This document shows, in pieces, positions 14,591 through 16,531 of a DNA stretch of 16,531 nucleotides. Under the pieces are notes generated by a model that saw only the letters and a program-made list of their open reading frames with translations, searched no databases and was not told the DNA's origin. The number at the start of each line of letters is the position of its first letter. The stretch's first letter is position 1. The DNA is from Thiosocius sp963719025. GTDB taxonomy: Bacteria; Pseudomonadota; Gammaproteobacteria; Chromatiales; Chromatiaceae. A program made the translations under genes and the position numbers. The stretch is from positions 1 through 16,531 of the forward strand of contig CAVRBK010000131.1 in assembly GCA_963719025.1 (NCBI GenBank), written 5' to 3'.

Positions 14591-15613
14591 ATGACTAATG
14601 ATCTCGACGATCTCCTTTCGCAAGCCGCACAGGCGGTGGAGGCTGCAGCCGATTTGCGTGCGCTCGACGAGGTGCGCGTGCAGTTTCTCGGCAAGAGCGG
14701 GCTGTTCACCGAGCGCCTCAAGCAACTCGGCAAGCTGCCCGCAGAAGAACGCAAGACTGCCGGACAGACGATCAATAAGGCCAAGCAGGCCTTTCAGAAG
14801 GCGCTCGAAGTTCGAAGGCATGCCCTGGAAAATGCAGAACTGGCAGCGCGCCTGGCCTCTGAGCGTATCGATGTTTCCCTGCCGGGGCGTGACGTGTCGA
14901 GTGGGGGCCTGCATCCTGTCACCCGCACCATGCAGCGCATCCAGGCCTTCTTCGCCAGTGCCGGTTTCGAGGTGGCGGAGGGCCCGGAGATCGAGGACGA
15001 CTTCCACAACTTCGAGGCCTTGAACATACCGGGCCATCATCCGGCGCGTGCGATGCACGACACCTTTTATTTCGGTGAGAACATGTTGCTGCGCACGCAC
15101 ACCTCGCCGGTGCAGATCCGGTACATGAAAGATGCCGAGCCGCCGGTCAAGGTGATTGCGCCGGGGCGGGTGTATCGCTGCGACTCCGACCTGACCCATA
15201 CCCCGATGTTTCACCAGGTCGAGGGTTTCCTGGTCGATGAGCAGGTCAGTTTTGCCGATCTAAAGGGCATTCTGAACGCCTTCCTGCACGGCTTTTTCGA
15301 GCGGGAAGATCTCGAAGTGCGGTTCAGACCGTCTTACTTTCCATTTACCGAACCTTCCGCCGAAGTGGATATCCAGTGTGTGATGTGCGGTGGAGAAGGT
15401 TGCCGGGTCTGCAGTCATACCGGATGGCTCGAGGTATTGGGCTGCGGGATGATCCACCCCGAGGTGTTTCGCCATGTCGGTATCGACAGTGAAAAGTACC
15501 TCGGTTATGCCTTTGGCATGGGCGTGGAGCGCCTCGCCATGTTGCGCTATGGCGTTAACGATCTCCGCTTGTTCTTCGAGAACGATCTGCGCTTCCTCAG
15601 GCAGTTTGCGTGA
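14591..15613 (+). CDS. pheS: Phenylalanine-tRNA ligase alpha subunit
   Basis: PheS is the catalytic alpha subunit of the alpha2-beta2 PheRS, which charges tRNA-Phe in the cytoplasm. The 340-residue product is slightly longer than E. coli (327). The N-terminal coiled coil (about 1-85) contacts tRNA. The catalytic core shows SGGLHPVTRTMQRI, GPEIEDDFHNFEALNIPGHH, the motif 2 segment APGRVYRCDSDLTHTPMFHQ, FRPSYFPFTEPSAEVD, and motif 3 GMGVERLAMLRYG. The extra length is a C-x2-C-x4-C-x2-C insertion (Cys263, Cys266, Cys271, Cys274) before GWLEVLGCGM, probably a zinc-binding loop of a kind seen in many bacterial PheS proteins. ATG at 14591 is the only good start (MTNDLDDLLSQA), though the Shine-Dalgarno is poor. 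The 213-base gap before it holds the terminator and no Phe-rich leader peptide. Confidence 0.97.
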   Translation: MTNDLDDLLSQAAQAVEAAADLRALDEVRVQFLGKSGLFTERLKQLGKLPAEERKTAGQTINKAKQAFQKALEVRRHALENAELAARLASERIDVSLPGRDVSSGGLHPVTRTMQRIQAFFASAGFEVAEGPEIEDDFHNFEALNIPGHHPARAMHDTFYFGENMLLRTHTSPVQIRYMKDAEPPVKVIAPGRVYRCDSDLTHTPMFHQVEGFLVDEQVSFADLKGILNAFLHGFFEREDLEVRFRPSYFPFTEPSAEVDIQCVMCGGEGCRVCSHTGWLEVLGCGMIHPEVFRHVGIDSEKYLGYAFGMGVERLAMLRYGVNDLRLFFENDLRFLRQFA

Positions 15614-15687
15614 GATTGAGAACACGACGCAGGAAACGCTAAACGGTGTCGAACACGGAGCGCTTTTCTGCCGGGCTCTCGAAAACG

Positions 15688-15719
15688 CCGTCATTCCCGC
15701 TCAGACGGGAATCCAGTGA
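15688..15719. repeat. REP-like palindrome in the pheS-pheT gap
   Basis: ATTCCCG (15693-15699) and CGGGAAT (15706-15712) form a 7-bp stem with loop CTCAGA, flanked by GTC on the left and CCAGTGA on the right. The pattern TCATTCCCG...CGGGAATCCAG is, from memory, a common dispersed intergenic palindrome in proteobacterial genomes. A single copy is seen in this window. Confidence 0.6.
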
Positions 15720-15788
15720 ATTTAGGGTTGTCGCGGGTGGGCCTTGTTTGGGGCTGCTGGACGCGACGACCGGGATAGAGAAATAACA

Positions 15789-16531
15789 ATGAGATTCAGT
15801 GAAGCCTGGTTACGCGAGTGGGTTGATCCCGACATCAGCACCGAGGCGCTGGCCGACCAATTAAGCATGGCCGGACTCGAAGTCGATTCGGTCGAGCCCG
15901 CGGCGCCCACGTTCAGCGGCGTGGTGGTTGGTGAGGTGCTGACGCGCGAACAGCACCCGGATGCCGACAAGCTGAGTGTCTGCAGCGTGAATATCGGCAC
16001 CGATGCGCCGACCCAGATCGTCTGTGGCGCCAAGAACGTTGCGGCCGGCATGAAGGTGCCGGTAGCCACCGTCGGTGCGCAACTGCCGGGCGATTTCAAG
16101 ATCAAGAAGGCCAAGCTGCGTGGCGTCCAGTCGCTGGGCATGATCTGTTCCGCCTCCGAACTCGGTCTGGCCGAATCATCGGACGGCATCATGCCGTTGC
16201 CCGGCGATGCGCCAGTCGGCACCGATTTTCGCGCCTACATGGCGCTCGATGATCAGTGCATCGATGTCGACCTGACCCCGGATCGGGCGGATTGCCTGAG
16301 TGTTGCCGGGATAGCGCGCGAGGTTGGCGTGCTCAACCGGGTGCCGCTGCAGGTGCCGGACATTGCGCCGGTGGCCGCGCAGATCGAAGACGGCTTCGAT
16401 GCGTCGCTGGAGGCGCCTTCGGCCTGCCCGCGATACCTGTGTCGCGTGGTGCGCGGAATCGATCCGCAGGCCGCGACACCGGACTGGATGGTCGAGAAGT
16501 TGCGTCGCAGTGGTGTGCGTGCGATCTCGCC
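15789..16531 (+). CDS. pheT: Phenylalanine-tRNA ligase beta subunit (5' part, cut by window end)
   Basis: PheT is the beta subunit of PheRS; it holds tRNA-binding and editing domains. Translation from ATG at 15789 gives 247 codons and runs off the window without a stop, out of about 790-800 expected. MRFSEAWLREWVDPDIS is the typical start. LADQLSMAGLEVDSVEP follows. Residues about 40-150 form the EMAPII-like tRNA-binding OB fold, with HPDADKLSVCSVNIG, IVCGAKNVAAGMKVPVA and LRGVQSLGMICSASELGL. DLTPDRADCLSVAGIAREV leads into the B3/B4 editing region near residue 210. The Shine-Dalgarno is weak. The 175-base gap from pheS is long for this pair. Confidence 0.97.
   Translation, partial: MRFSEAWLREWVDPDISTEALADQLSMAGLEVDSVEPAAPTFSGVVVGEVLTREQHPDADKLSVCSVNIGTDAPTQIVCGAKNVAAGMKVPVATVGAQLPGDFKIKKAKLRGVQSLGMICSASELGLAESSDGIMPLPGDAPVGTDFRAYMALDDQCIDVDLTPDRADCLSVAGIAREVGVLNRVPLQVPDIAPVAAQIEDGFDASLEAPSACPRYLCRVVRGIDPQAATPDWMVEKLRRSGVRAIS

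Noticed and set aside
14418..14594. 58-codon frame overlapping the pheS start
   Set aside because: No Shine-Dalgarno, the start lies against the terminator stem, and the composition is not protein-like; kept only as a remark under the pheST finding.
13991..15214. 407-codon minus-strand frame opposite rplT and pheS
   Set aside because: It is antisense to two well-identified genes and carries no domain.
1..16531. Search for tRNA/rRNA genes, CRISPR arrays, transposases, integrases and attachment repeats
   Set aside because: None seen by eye. The flanks of the large two-gene module show no tRNA or direct repeats, so a recent mobile insertion cannot be claimed.

Overview
The window reads as a chromosomal segment of a fairly GC-rich gammaproteobacterium. 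The gene order thrS, infC, rpmI, rplT, pheS, pheT is the standard translation block of that group. The ThrRS zinc and editing residues fall within one position of the E. coli numbering. No plasmid, phage or insertion-sequence gene is visible. A purple-sulfur-type or sulfur-oxidising lineage is only a guess.

Layout. Positions 1-102 hold a terminator-like hairpin at the end of an unseen upstream gene. Positions 103-1431 (+) encode BioA of biotin synthesis. Positions 1449-10554 (-) hold two very large adjacent genes, transcribed 10554 to 6151 and then 6134 to 1449 with a 16-base gap. They encode 1467 and 1561 residues. Neither shows a signal peptide, membrane segment or catalytic motif, and I cannot give either a function. 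They look like one co-expressed two-protein system inserted between housekeeping genes. Positions 10555-11104 are a 550-base divergent intergenic region with a possible 28-codon ORF, a set of competing hairpins, a -10 element and a thrS leader. From 11105 to the window end (+) come thrS, infC, rpmI, rplT, pheS and the 5' part of pheT.

Regulation is unusually readable in the translation block. The thrS leader ends in a hairpin whose seven-base loop matches the anticodon loop of tRNA-Thr(GGU), just ahead of the ribosome binding site, which suggests ThrRS autoregulation as in E. coli. infC appears to start at the rare codon AUC, consistent with IF3 autoregulation. The infC-rpmI gap holds hairpins where an L20 operator would be expected. 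A strong intrinsic terminator lies between rplT and pheS, with no phenylalanine-rich leader peptide before it. The pheS-pheT gap is unusually long and carries a REP-like palindrome.

The best candidate for an undescribed system is the 9.1-kb two-gene module at 1449-10554. The most concrete new regulatory observations are the thrS operator and the switch-like hairpins at 10701-10743.
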